Source: Thiohalophilus sp. (lineage in GTDB: Bacteria > Pseudomonadota > Gammaproteobacteria > UBA6429 > Thiohalophilaceae). Taken from it: 64,000 nucleotides of DNA. Each line of letters begins with the position of its first letter. The stretch's first letter is position 1. The position numbers and the translations under genes were made by a program. Under the pieces are notes generated by a model. That model had not been told where the DNA came from and did no database searches. It saw only the letters and a program-made list of their open reading frames with translations. The DNA is taken from assembly GCF_034521165.1 (NCBI RefSeq), contig NZ_JAXHMV010000001.1, positions 1 to 64,000 of the forward strand. The letters are read 5' to 3'. Below, in pieces: positions 10,834-20,329 of this stretch.

Positions 10834-11505
10834 TTAAGAGTGATAGACCACCGGCGTGAAGTCGGTGATCCTGAAATAGTTTCCCGCCTGGATGGAGCGC
10901 GACCTTCGCCACACTCCGTCGCCATCGGCTTGATTGCCATACACGCCTCCCGACGTGTTGGCTTCAATGGTTTCAAATTCGTTGATCGCTGTTTGGGTGG
11001 TTACAAATCCCGCGTGGCCATAAATCGTATTGCCTTTGCGCCAGATCAGCACCGTCCCCGGTTCAATATCCACCGTGCCGCGTAGTACCTGTTTGGCGCT
11101 AATGGATTGATCAGTGATAAAGTGTGAAGCTAAACCGGATCGCACTTCAGTGGGATATTTGATCCCTTCGGTTTCATCAAGAGTAAAGCTTATAAAGGCA
11201 GCGCAGTATGGATTGCCGGCTTGCAGTCCGACCGATGCCAGAAAGCGTTCCACCTCCGGCCCGTCATTTTCCCCGGAGAGTTCCGTGGTCCCGACATACG
11301 TTTCAGCCAGTTCCAGGTGCGGCACCTGTTCACATCAGCCTGTTGCAATATCTTCGTCTGACAAGTCAAGCGTCCATGTGTTTCAGTTGAATGTTTCTGA
11401 ATGCTGATCGCTGACAGCTGATCGCTCAAAATCGGCACAGCCGACACTAAGCAACAGCAATACAGGCAGCAATAATAATCGCGTGTGAAAGAATAAAGAT
11501 CGCAT
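10834..11505 (-). CDS. CHAP/NlpC-type endolysin with lipoprotein signal (frameshifted)
   Basis: The C-terminal 160 residues are one clean frame: the nucleophile region GNPYCAAFISF (Cys) and the His region IYGHAGFV, which match CHAP-like cysteine peptidases of phage lysis cassettes (peptidoglycan amidase or endopeptidase). Reading upstream through two frame breaks gives an ATG at 11,505 with a strong lipoprotein-like signal: MRSLFFHTR, a run of leucines, then LLSVGCAD. The start overlaps the 3' end of the preceding membrane-protein gene. A lipid-anchored endolysin would be held at the membrane after export, which would make lysis timing depend on export and not on a holin alone. The signal joins the catalytic domain only if the frame breaks are sequencing errors. 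Confidence 0.65.
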
Positions 11506-11729
11506 GAGCTATGTTTCCTTTTTTGATTTCGGTTATGGTGTCCACCTCTCGGAGAACAATTTTATCGTAGGCAATGAAAAACGAGACGCCGATCACCGCT
11601 TTACCCAGGGCAGCGGCAAAGCCGGAGAACTCCACAAACGTGTAGAAGGTCCACCAGATAGCAGACTGCCGTAAGCAGGATGGTGATGATGAAAAACAAA
11701 GGGGTTTTAAGGCGTTCAGCTATTTTCAT
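11447..11729 (-). CDS. Phage membrane protein, lysis-cassette (frameshifted)
   Basis: Start MKIAERLKTPLFFIITILLT at 11,729 gives a first hydrophobic helix; after one frame break a 62-codon frame continues with GFAAALGKAVIGVSFFIAYD and a last helix AHAIFILSHAIIIAACIAV. At least three hydrophobic segments in about 95 residues. It sits between a holin-like gene and the endolysin, so a holin or antiholin role is plausible, but no family is recognised. Confidence 0.5.
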
Positions 11730-11922
11730 TATCCCGGTCCTCTTTGAATGCCTGTCCTTTGTCTCTGGCGTTGCGCCATTGTTGAGCCATAAATACAGCG
11801 GTAGATAAAGCAGCTATGATGGAGGCGATCAGGGATATGTTTTCCAGCATTATGCTGAAGGCCGTCCCTGTAATTCCTATCGTTGCTTTAATGGCCGCAT
11901 TTGCTCCTTCCTGAAAAGACAT
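11716..11922 (-). CDS. Holin-like small membrane protein
   Basis: Clean 68-residue frame MSFQEGANAAIKATIGITGT followed by a hydrophobic helix ENISLIASIIAALSTAVFMA and a short charged tail RNARDKGQAFKEDRDNENS. One strong transmembrane helix, possibly two, and a basic/acidic C-terminus fit small phage holins. Its end overlaps the start of the next membrane-protein gene and the endolysin follows, giving a typical lysis cassette order. Confidence 0.5.
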   Translation of the reverse strand: MSFQEGANAAIKATIGITGTAFSIMLENISLIASIIAALSTAVFMAQQWRNARDKGQAFKEDRDNENS

Positions 11923-11942
11923 TCGATATTGGTTTGAGGTTA

Positions 11943-12458
11943 AGATTCTGATTCCGTCAGCTTATCGTAAGCCGCTTGCAGTTTCGCTGATAGCCGGCAC
12001 GGGCTGGCTAAGTCCTCGGCGCTGTTGATCGTACTGCAGGTGCTCAAGGATCGCTTTCTCCAGATCCGCCCAGCCTTCAGCCGGTACGTTCTTGGGATCG
12101 GCTTTCAGTACTTCCGCAGCTTCAAGCAGTTTGGCTTCGTTCTCACGAGGCTTCTTACTCGTTCCGCGCAGACTGTTTTCAAATTCCAGCACTTCATCCA
12201 CCGCATCCTTGGTGGTTTCAAAAACCTTCTTATCCACCTTCACGGTTTCAATCTCGGAATCAGCATCGGCATCGCTTTCACTTTTGCCTTTTGCCTTTTC
12301 ACTTCCGGATCTTCAGTCAACTCAGCCACTCGTTTATCCGCAGCCTCACCAACAGTCTTTCGATCGTCGCCTTCAGCAAGTGCCTTCACATCTTCCACGG
12401 ACTCAGCCGCTTCGATCTGCTCGATCACTTCCTTAGCGGTTAATTTTTCTTCACTCAT
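11943..12458 (-). CDS. Phage minor structural protein, helical (frameshifted)
   Basis: Starts MSEEKLTAKEVIEQIEAAES at 12,458. After a frame break around 12,270 it continues ETVKVDKKVFETTKDAVDEV and FENSLRGTSKKPRENEAKLL, and after a second break ends KLQAAYDKLTESES at 11,943. About 170 residues, acidic and wholly helical, without membrane segments. It lies right after the capsid gene, where Mu-like phages carry short head-tail connector or decoration proteins. The break near 12,290 lies in a KVKSE-type micro-repeat tract. Confidence 0.5.
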
Positions 12459-12547
12459 TTTCTTTCTCCTTTTGTTTTAAAAAGAGCCCCCGGCTTTTAC
12501 ACCGGAGGTTCTCGATATGATGACTTCAGCGTGTCGCAGCGGTGAAG

Positions 12548-13546
12548 TTAGATCTTAATATTTCGTACGCGACGGATAGCGCGTTTGCGCTTGATCTCGT
12601 TTTTGGCGCGGAACTCGAAGGAAACACCTTCCTGCATTTCTCCGCTCAATTCGCCATGATCGTAGAACGCCAAGCCCGGAGTTGGTGTTGACGTTCCAGT
12701 GAGCCTTCGCGGTTGCTAACCAGCGTAAGATGGAAGTCGTTTCACGCTACCGGAGTACCGGCGTTATCATCTTCTGTTTTCGTGATCACATCATCATCCA
12801 CATGTACAATGTCGAGGCCGTTGCATCTGGTCAACCAGGCTTGCCGAATTCATCCACTCCCTGACTGTAGCTGTGGAACTTGCGGGCAATGGTCGCCAGG
12901 CGAGCAGCCATACTGTCGTTACACAATCAACAGCGTTGCGCTCCTCTAACTTCAGTCTTCCATCTTCTCAAGCTGCTCGAGGAACTTGTCGTAGTTGTTT
13001 GCAGTGGTAAGATCGAAGCTGTCTCGCTGCAAGACCGTGAGCCTGTAAGCGCATCAATCACCATTGATATTCCAAGACCGGGAACGTTGCGTTCCGTCCA
13101 GGATAGCAGCGATACCTTCCATACGTGTTGGTAGATCCGTCACCGGCAATGATGCAGCTTTTCGATCTCATCAGCGGTATCGAAAGCTGCGTTCGTCCAG
13201 TTCGTCATCGTACCACTGCATCCATGTCGATACCAATACCGAGTTCACGATCGCGCTTGATAAGTCATGTCGTACTTCAGGTAGAAACCCGTGGAGCGCC
13301 AACTCACCGGCTAACAATGCGGCTGGATCGAGATCCTCTCCGCTGTAGTTCGCGTTCTTGGCGCGTCCGGCCAGCGCTTGACTTCCTACAGCATGGGCGG
13401 TATTGATGCTCAGTCGCCTCTGATCTTGAAAGTTCATCATCATCCGAAGCAGCAGTGAGTACTCTCAATCACTTGTGTAATGAAGCCGCTGGCCGCGCTC
13501 AGTAACGGCTGGCTGTAGCTTGTGCAGTTGCTTGAATAATGTCCAT
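12548..13546 (-). CDS. Major capsid protein, probable (frameshifted)
   Basis: Begins MDIIQATAQATAS at 13,546 and ends SFEFRAKNEIKRKRAIRRVR with a stop at 12,548. Inside, a 90-codon clean frame (13,171-13,443) reads NTAHAVGSQALAGRAKNANY and other pieces encode propeller-free, mixed sequence with no membrane segment. The span would encode about 330 residues, the size of Mu-like major head proteins, and it lies directly after the ClpP-like protease and a scaffold-like coil. The assignment rests on gene order and size; residue-level identification is not possible through the frame breaks. Confidence 0.6.
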
Positions 13547-13576
13547 AATATTGTGTTTTTTAGCTTTGATTTAGAT

Positions 13577-14104
13577 TTATTGCCGTACGGCGTTCAGTTT
13601 ATTCTTGGGGTCCACGGCCACTTTCTTACGTGGTCTTAACCTGCCGGCATTCAGCGCGTTGGCTCTTTCGATTTCGGTTTTGCACCATCGTTACTTACCT
13701 TTCAGCGCACCTTCAGGGATTAATTCCGGAGTGGCTTTCAAGTCGTCGGGATTTACCTCTGCTAAGCGTTCTGCCATGCCTTTTTTACTGGGCAGCCTGA
13801 ATCTTGAAGTCTTTCACAGCTGCTTCCAGCTGCGGCTTCTACCTGCTTGTTCAGCTCTTCGCTTCCTCTTCCTCTTCAGAAGGGAGTTTGCTCTTTCGGC
13901 TTCTTCGAGATCCGCCTTCAGCTTGGTAATTTCTTCGTCTTTCTCGTCGATGGTACCTTTAAGAGCTTCGACTTTTTCTTTCTTCGCTTTCAGGTCAGAA
14001 GACAGGGTCTTTGCGGAAATGACAACATCGGCTTCGTCAGCAGTGTCGCCCAGGCCGAATATCGAGGCTCTGAGTTTTTCTATCCATGTTTTTGATTCGC
14101 TCAT
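13577..14104 (-). CDS. Capsid scaffold-like coiled-coil protein (frameshifted)
   Basis: Starts MSESKTWIEKLRASIFGLGD; residues 35-75 form a strong coiled coil with KAKKEKVEALKGTIDEKDEE and ITKLKADLEEAE. After a frame break the 3' part reads AERLAEVNPDDLKATPELIP and ends with PKNKLNAVRQ at 13,577. The ATG overlaps the stop of the ClpP-like protease (ATGA). A long coil between a head protease and the capsid gene is the usual position of a scaffold protein that the protease removes during head maturation. Confidence 0.55.
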
Positions 14105-14780
14105 AGCTTGAACCTTTGGTTTGGTTTAGTGTTAGATTCGGATTCGGACGACTTGCCGCCGCCTTCGATTTTAAATTCTTTTGGCCGCTGCTCTTTGTAA
14201 GCATTGGCGGCTACTTTGTAATCCACCTTGGCATCCAGCGTTTGCTCTACCGTCTTTGATCTCATCGATAAAGCCAAACTCGAGTGCTTCCTGGGAGTTC
14301 ATGAAAGTGGTGTCCTGCATCATGCTGTCGGATAGCATCTTCACTCATGCCGGTTTCTTCGGTGTAGATTCTCACCATGTCGTCGCGGGTCTTTTTCAGG
14401 AAGTCAACCAGTGCCTGGCCTTCTTCAACCCGGAACCAGTCCGGCTGCATCTCGGGATCGTGGATCATGTACTCAAAAGGAAATTCATTCCCGATCACCT
14501 TATCACACGCACAGGCCACAAGCGTTGCGGCGCTGTCGCACATGTATTCGATGTAGCAATCGGTTGGACCTTTATGGTCTTTGATGATCCGGTACAAGCT
14601 CATGGCAATGCGCGGATCTCCACCGGGGGAACTCATGCGAACGGCAAGCGGAGCATCATCGCCCATCTCGCTGATCTGCCAGCGCAGGTATTCTTCGAAC
14701 ATGTCGTACTCGGTGATCACCCCGTAAATTTCAAGAATGATGGTCCCGGCCAGCGCCCGTATGTTGAAAAAATTACTCAT
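14101..14780 (-). CDS. ClpP-like head maturation protease (one frameshift)
   Basis: Serine protease of the ClpP/crotonase fold. Visible residues: the oxyanion loop RMSSPGGDPRIAMSLY, the nucleophile CDSAATLVA, and the catalytic His in FEYMIHDPE. After a frame break near 14,340 the ClpP-like C-terminal word ALEFGFIDEIKDG appears, followed by a charged tail reading to a stop that overlaps the next gene. MSNFFNIRA (14,780) is the likelier start because it overlaps the end of the upstream gp37-like gene by a few bases, whereas the longer frame begins 15 bases earlier. The family processes scaffold or capsid during phage assembly. Confidence 0.75.
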
Positions 14781-15220
14781 CGTCAAAAGCTCCAAGGTTG
14801 AGGGTTAGCACCACGGCGTTGAGGGCGGGGAAGAATTCCCCCTGAATATCTTCGGAAACAGGAATAGGCACGCCGCCAACGGTGATCGTTTCACCCCGCA
14901 GCGCGTTAATGGTCCAGTCGATCAGCACGGCCATCTCACCGTAGGTCTTCTCCTGGTTCAAATTGTTTTTGTCAAAAAGAATGATATCTGCACTGAACGT
15001 GCCGGAAAGCAGAGCGCCTTCAATATCATCGGCGTTCAGGTTGAATTGATTGGAGAGATTCACATACAGCGCAGGCATGTTCCGAACCAGCTTCTTACGG
15101 GTTCTCAAACTGTCCGCCGTAGGCTTCAATTACTTTCGGGGCATTGGCAGGCGTGGCTGTTTTTGCATCGTCAAAAAGCGTAACCAGTGCGCTTTGTATT
15201 CCGGAGATCATATCAGACAT
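14773..15220 (-). CDS. Mu gp37-like protein (DUF1834; one frameshift)
   Basis: Starts MSDMISGIQSALVTLFDD at 15,220, overlapping the end of the gp36-like gene. A break near 15,105 joins it to a clean frame, KLVRNMPALYVNLSNQFNLN through IDWTINALRGETITVGGVP to LNLGAFDDE at 14,773. The pattern of an N-terminal helix, a P-x-L-Y-V strand and a LxLNLGAF-like end matches DUF1834 (Mu gp37), a head-tail joining or tail completion protein. Gene order gp36-gp37 supports this. Confidence 0.65.
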
Positions 15221-15653
15221 GGTTGTGATCCTCCGGGCCGTTTAATGAATTTCGGTTGAACAGGCGCGGGTTTGATTTGAATGTACCCTTGGCTTCAACT
15301 TCTTCTTCGGTCTCTGTTCTCAGGTCGTACATTCCCTGGGCTATTTTCTCCAGGTCTTTTTCCAGCAGCTTCCAGTCGGCACGCTGATCTTCACTCCATC
15401 CCAGTTCCTTATCCCGTTCCAGGATCAGGTAAGCGCCCTCGATATTCAGTCCATTCAGAAAAGCATTGGTTTCATCGAAAGGCAGTTTAGGATAGTTCAC
15501 CCGCACGGCATTGTCGATCCGGTTGCCGAACTCGTTGATCGCCTTAGTCACACGGGCGGCGTTGATACTCTGCCCGGTAGAATCCCCGGTCAGCTCAGCG
15601 AGCCGCTCAGATCCTTTGCGATCTACAATGTCTTGTTGGTTACAGTATGCCAT
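15213..15653 (-). CDS. Mu gp36-like protein (DUF1320)
   Basis: Clean 146-residue frame. The opening MAYCNQQDIVDRKGSERLAE is the hallmark of DUF1320 (Mu gp36), which begins M-x-Y-x-x-x-x-D-(I/L)-x-x-R-x-G-x-x-x-L-A-x-L-T-D. Next to it INAARVTKAINEFGNRIDNA and VRVNYPKLPF fit the family core. Members are head-tail connector (adaptor) proteins. It is the first gene of the leftward structural operon, divergent from the terminase block. Confidence 0.8.
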   Translation of the reverse strand: MAYCNQQDIVDRKGSERLAELTGDSTGQSINAARVTKAINEFGNRIDNAVRVNYPKLPFDETNAFLNGLNIEGAYLILERDKELGWSEDQRADWKLLEKDLEKIAQGMYDLRTETEEEVEAKGTFKSNPRLFNRNSLNGPEDHNHV

Positions 15654-15708
15654 TTCGTGCAGTTGTTTTAATTAACTGCACCAAAGATGAGGAAGGTTAT
15701 TCAGCTTA

Positions 15709-15735
15709 AAAGGGGAAATAGGCTATTTCCCCTTT
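15709..15735. promoter_or_regulatory. 27-bp palindrome between divergent late operons
   Basis: AAAGGGGAAATAG and CTATTTCCCCTTT are perfect 13-base inverted arms around a single G. The site lies in the 140-bp gap between the divergent gp36-like and small-terminase genes. A one-base spacer fits a dimeric activator or repressor site better than a terminator hairpin. No sigma70-like promoter is clear. Mu-type late activators (C protein) bind dyad sites, so this is a candidate late-activator site. Confidence 0.45.
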
Positions 15736-15794
15736 AGTTTGTCGGGGGGTTGACGAAGTTTGAGGCGAGCCAATAAAAACGAACTTCGAACGCG

Positions 15795-16251
15795 ATGCCT
15801 AAGACCTATGATGAGACCGTAAAAGCCACTGCCCGCACGTACTACGTGCTTTTGGGCATGAGCGCTGAACAAATTTCTGCAATTTTATCGACCAACGGCA
15901 ACTACCATTCTCCGGTGGGCCGATGAAGGCGGGTGGAATGAACAGCGCCAGCTGCGGAATTCATCCAGCCTTCAGATCGGACTTCATGCCATGTGGCAGA
16001 TCAATGAGATCTACCGCCAGGCGAAGGAACGCGGAGAGCTGCTTTCCTCTAAAGAAGTGGACCAGGTGAGCAAGCATCGCAAGATGATGGAGGGGCTTAA
16101 CAAAGACCTTTCATTCGTTTCAAACGGCATTGAGGCGATGGGCTTGTTCATGGAAATGCTGCGGGAGAAGGACGAGGATCTGTTCAACGCCGTGGCCGAA
16201 TACAGCATGGAGTTCACCCAGCAACTCGCTGAGAAATTCGGGGATCTGTAA
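15795..16251 (+). CDS. Small terminase subunit, probable (one frameshift)
   Basis: Starts MPKTYDETVKATARTYYVLL, then GMSAEQISAILSTNGTTILR, a helix-turn-helix typical of DNA-binding small terminases, ending in WADEGGWNEQRQL. After a break near 15,910 a clean frame runs INEIYRQAKERGELLSSKEV to FTQQLAEKFGDL. About 150 residues. The stop TAA shares its last A with the ATG of the next gene. It recognises phage DNA for packaging. Mu gp27-like function is inferred from the HTH and synteny. Confidence 0.65.
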
Positions 16252-17896
16252 TGGCTACACGTTCGGCTCAACGTAAAGTACAGGATCAACTCGAAGCCTT
16301 TGTCGAGAAGCTTTCCAAACAGACGGCTCCTTTTTCGGATACTTCCAAAGAGGCCCAAAAGGAACGCCGGGATAAAACCCTGGGGAACATCGAGGAGTTT
16401 AAGAAGACCTACGTTCCGCACTATGTGGATTCGGAATTCGGCGGTCTTCCACAATGATCTGGATGCCATGATGCAATATCCGGAGCAGGCCTTGTTTCCG
16501 GTTCATGGTCCGCGCGAACATGCCAAGTCGGTGCAGTGCCGGCTCAATGTTATGGAAGGGGTGATGAACGGGCGCATCGAATACTGGGTGTTTGGGGCTG
16601 AGAAAAGTTCAGTCAGGCGTGGCAGCACATCGAATACATCAACGCGGATCTGGTTCATAACGAACGGATCAAGCAGGATTATGAAGTGAAGGTGAGCCGG
16701 GCGGATTCCATCAACGGGATCTACCAGGCACGGATCACCCACAAGGCTACGGGCAAGCGAAACAACTTCCGGCTGCAGGCGCTTTCGGATGAGACCTCCG
16801 GGAAAGGATTGCTCTTCATGAACCTTCGTCCGCAGGGTGCGCTGGTGGATGATCTCGAAACCACCAAGGAAACCCTCAACCCGGCAAACGGAAAAAAGAA
16901 ACTCGATTTTGTACTGCAGGAACTGTACGGTGCCATCACCGGACCGCTGGTTTGGCTGGGGAACATGGGGCGAAAGACCTCCGCTTTGCATCAGGGCTTT
17001 GAGCACATCTACGAAAACGAGGAGGAGCTGAAGGAGTTCAAAACCAAAGGCTCACCGCCCGGATTGTTTGCCAAGGCCTGCGCCAAGAACGGCGGCAAGC
17101 TGAATACCAAAGACGGACTCGAGCTCATGCGCGGGTTCATCTTCAAAGCCGAATATCCCGACGGCTCCAAACTGTGGCCGGAACGCTTTGGCTCAAAATG
17201 GTACGCTTCCAAAACGCCGCACCCTTGGGATACCGCTATGAGGGAGAGTACAACGGAAACCCGATCGCACCCGGCAAGATCTTCAAGAACTTCCCGCGCT
17301 ATACGAGAGAAGATCTCGACCGCGCCCTGGAAGAAAACGGACTGGTGGTTTTCAGCTGGTTTGATCCCGCCTGGGGACGGAGCAAAAACAGTTCCTACAA
17401 ATGCTGGCCGGTGGTGGCTTACGATGGCCACTTCTTTTTCATACTGGATGGATACTGCAGGCAGGGAACCGCTATCAGTGAAGCGATCGACCGGTGGTAT
17501 CAAGCCTTTGACAAGTGGGCACCCTACGGATTGAAGGACGGAGGCTTTGAAAATACCTTTGCGCAGGATCAGCGGTTCAACCAAGATCTGGAACTGGCGG
17601 AAGAACGCCACGGACAATTCCTGAACGTGCGCGGCTACGATAACAAGGGGCAGAAGGAAGCCCGCATCGAAAGCATGGAGGGGCTGTTTGATCAGGAGCG
17701 CGTGCTGTGGCCGAAGAACCTGAACGAAGACCTGCAGACCATCAAAGACCAGCTGGAAAACTATCCCGACTCGCCCTACCTCGATGGCCCCGATGCCCTC
17801 GAAGCCTGCATCAACCATGTGAAGCGACGATTCAAACGCGGCAAAACCGAAGTTAACGTTCAACAAAAAAGAAGATACTCAAGGAGCAGACGATGA
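16251..17896 (+). CDS. Large terminase subunit, Mu gp28-like (frameshifted)
   Basis: Three or four frame pieces join: the start MATRSAQRKVQDQLEAF, then DLDAMMQYPEQALFPVHGPR, a long piece 16,686-17,200 (EVKVSRADSINGIYQARITH), and 17,190-17,896 carrying the nuclease domain with FSWFDPAWGRSKNSSYKCWP (metal-binding Asp) and LDGPDALEACINHVKRR near the end. About 545 residues, the usual large-terminase size. The enzyme is the ATP-driven packaging motor with a C-terminal RNase H-like nuclease. It overlaps the portal gene by 4 bases. Confidence 0.7.
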
Positions 17897-19164
17897 AGCA
17901 TCACCAACCAAAATTACAGGCTGTGAAGAACGGGACCACCGTTTCCAAACCGCCCACGCGAGCATACCCAACCATTTCAAAACATGTAACCCCTTCGGAT
18001 TTCCGCACGGCTTTCCGCGCAGCGCAGAGTGGAAACCCCGGACATCTGTTTCAGATCCTTGAGTTTTTCTACAAGCTGGATGACGAGATCCCGGCGGCCA
18101 TGCAATCCCTGAAGTCTGCTTTGCTGAGTGAGCCTTTCGTGATCACGCCCCAGGATGAAAACGACAATGAGTCGCTCCGCCAGCAGGAAGTCTTTGAGCA
18201 TCTGTTTGAACGGCTCGATATTCAGGGCCTTGCCGATGAATTGCTGGACGGCCATTTCTATGGCTTCAGCGCGGTCAACATTCCTCCGGAGGCGTGGGAG
18301 GCTCAAACCGTGGACGGGCGAACCTACCAGCTGCCGACCACCTACGAGGTGATTCCCCGCGAATGGATCTATGCCAAAAAGGAAGAGAAGTCGGACGACT
18401 GGAATACCATCTACATCGGTGACGAACCGTACTACACCTACGCGCCCGGATCAGTGATGCTGTTCAGCCAGAAGAAACTCCCGAGCTACAAAGACATTGA
18501 CTTTACGAGCTTCGGAACGGGCGTGGCCTGTATTCGCCTGGCAACCTTCAAGTACTTTGATTATGAGGATTGGGCGGCCTTCAACGAGGTGTTCGCTACG
18601 CCGCTGATCCTTGGGAAAGTAGGTCCCGGTGGAGATCGGGACACCGTGCAGAAAGCCGTTAACGAAATGGGCAACGCCGCACGCGCTACCGTGAACGACG
18701 GAGACACCATCGAGTTTCCGCAATCGAATCAGCCGGGCAGTGTGGATGCGTTTGAGCGGTTCAGTGAGAACCTGAGCAAGGGCATCGCCAAGATCATCAA
18801 GAGCGAAAGCCTGACCGATAACATGGGGAGCTCCGGAAGTTACGCGGCCATGTACACCACCAACGGCATCAGGGTTGATGTGGCGAAGAAGCTCAGACGT
18901 CAATTGATGCAGATCTTAAGGCGTCGGTTCATCCTTCCTATTGTGGAGATGAACTTCGGTGGGAAGATCCTTGTGGATATCGACCTGCATATTGAAGGAG
19001 TGGAAGACCAGGTACAGGAAGTGCGCGTGATCGATACGCTGCTGAAGCACATGGACGGAAGCGCCAAACACATCCGCAACAAATTCAACTTCCCCGCCCC
19101 GGATTCCGAAGATGAGGAAGACACCATCTCAAGGCAGAACAACGCGGCAACCTTCGGCTTTTAA
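17893..19164 (+). CDS. Portal protein, Mu gp29-like (DUF935)
   Basis: Uninterrupted 423-residue frame. DUF935 features are the start YPTISKHVTPSDFRTAFRAA, FQILEFFYKLDDEIPAAMQS (a helix in which D-x-x-I/H is usual), the central RLATFKYFDYEDWAAFNEVF with TPLILGKVGPGGDRDTV, and the helical NLSKGIAKIIKSESLTDNM. These fit the Mu gp29 portal family, the dodecameric ring at the head vertex. The 4-base overlap with the large terminase and the gpG-like gene downstream match Mu order. Confidence 0.85.
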   Translation: MKHHQPKLQAVKNGTTVSKPPTRAYPTISKHVTPSDFRTAFRAAQSGNPGHLFQILEFFYKLDDEIPAAMQSLKSALLSEPFVITPQDENDNESLRQQEVFEHLFERLDIQGLADELLDGHFYGFSAVNIPPEAWEAQTVDGRTYQLPTTYEVIPREWIYAKKEEKSDDWNTIYIGDEPYYTYAPGSVMLFSQKKLPSYKDIDFTSFGTGVACIRLATFKYFDYEDWAAFNEVFATPLILGKVGPGGDRDTVQKAVNEMGNAARATVNDGDTIEFPQSNQPGSVDAFERFSENLSKGIAKIIKSESLTDNMGSSGSYAAMYTTNGIRVDVAKKLRRQLMQILRRRFILPIVEMNFGGKILVDIDLHIEGVEDQVQEVRVIDTLLKHMDGSAKHIRNKFNFPAPDSEDEEDTISRQNNAATFGF

Positions 19165-19212
19165 TTCAAAATTCAAAATGTAACTAATCACCATTCAACT
19201 AATTCTCACCTT

Positions 19213-19747
19213 ATGCAAACTGACTTCAGTCACTCAATATCGAAAAGCGACGCCGTCGACCGGATCACTAAGAAGCTCAAATCCGCTGTGGATGATTCTG
19301 TGAAGCAGAGGGGATATCGACTCAGCCGGGGCGCAGATTCAGAGCATTATTCTGCTGCGGACCAGCCGGGGGAAATACCTCACCAGCAAGACCGGGGGAA
19401 CGGCTCAGAAACGGCAGTACAAATCCGAGAGCTGGAAGAAGAAGCGTGCCAATCGCGGACTCCCGATCGACCGGGTGACTTTGTTCTACGGCTCCGTGGG
19501 ATTGCTGGAAGCGATGGCCTACAAAGGCAAAGTGAGCGAAGGCGAAGTGACGCTCGACGTGGGTTACATTCCCGGACGTTCGGAAGCGGCGGCCACCACA
19601 CTGGCAGGCTACATGAACGACGAAGGCGTCGGAATCAATCATGTGCTGTACCGCTACATCGGCTTAACGAAGTCGGAAGAGCAGCAGGTCATCAAGTCAT
19701 TGCGCAAGCGCGTGGCGAAAAACATTCAGGATGAATTCAATAATTAA
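19213..19747 (+). CDS. Virion morphogenesis protein, Mu gpG-like (one or two frameshifts)
   Basis: Starts MQTDFSHSISKSDAVDRITK at 19,213; a break near 19,310 is followed by KTGGTAQKRQYKSESWKKKR and a clean frame RVTLFYGSVGLLEAMAYKGK to EEQQVIKSLRKRVAKNIQDE at 19,747. The middle fits the phage virion morphogenesis (Mu gpG) family, in which a strand of the substrate (L-x-x-S-G-x-L-x-x-S) precedes a late helical end. Members are tail completion or head morphogenesis factors. Located immediately after the portal. Confidence 0.55.
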
Positions 19748-19769
19748 TCGACATCGGAGGTTACCCACT

Positions 19770-20285
19770 ATGGAACATCGAAGTTACAGCACGGACGTCA
19801 ACGTTATCTCGCTACTCGTCGTAATCGGCAGTATTGCTACGGCATGTTCGGCTATTGAAAAGATCACCACAGAGCGCTCTGTGAGGGTTGATTCTGTGGA
19901 GGTTGAAGTGCCAGTGCCGGTATAGCGAGCATGACGACTTCTGTTGCCGTGGCATAGCGACTCGTGTACTTGAAGATGACAGGCTACGCCTGTGAGCTTA
20001 CAAGAACGCTGCCGACTCCTCCAAATGCCGAAATACGAAATGCCCAACAGTGCCGATCGGAATGTGATGCCGAAATGGACACCGTAACTTTCCAATCACT
20101 TGCCAGACTGGATGCAGATCGACTACACCATCAAGCCGGAAACCGTAAGAGTGAAGGTGCCACAAAAGACGATCACCGAAAAGATCGAAACCACCGTAGT
20201 CGAAAAAGAGATGCCAAACTGGGGTTGGATTGTGATCGGAATCTTAGGTGGGTTTTTGCTGGTGATCCTGATCTGGTGCACATAA
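19770..20285 (+). CDS. Spanin-like envelope protein: lipobox plus C-terminal TM (frameshifted)
   Basis: Preceded by a good ribosome-binding site (CGGAGG, about 9 bases before the ATG). The N-terminus is MEHRSYSTDVNVISLLVV, then IGSIATACS, a hydrophobic segment with a possible lipobox Cys; the middle is rich in V-x-V and E/K-T; the C-terminus is MPNWGWIVIGILGGFLLVIL followed by IWCT. At least two frame breaks lie between. An outer-membrane lipid anchor and an inner-membrane helix in one 165-170-residue protein is the plan of a unimolecular spanin, although the helix is C-terminal as in known u-spanins. Its position at the end of a late operon is compatible. Two separate genes are the main alternative. 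Confidence 0.45.
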
Positions 20286-20329
20286 GTAGATGAGATAAGC
20301 CGTCTCTTCATCGAGTCTTTGAGATTAAC

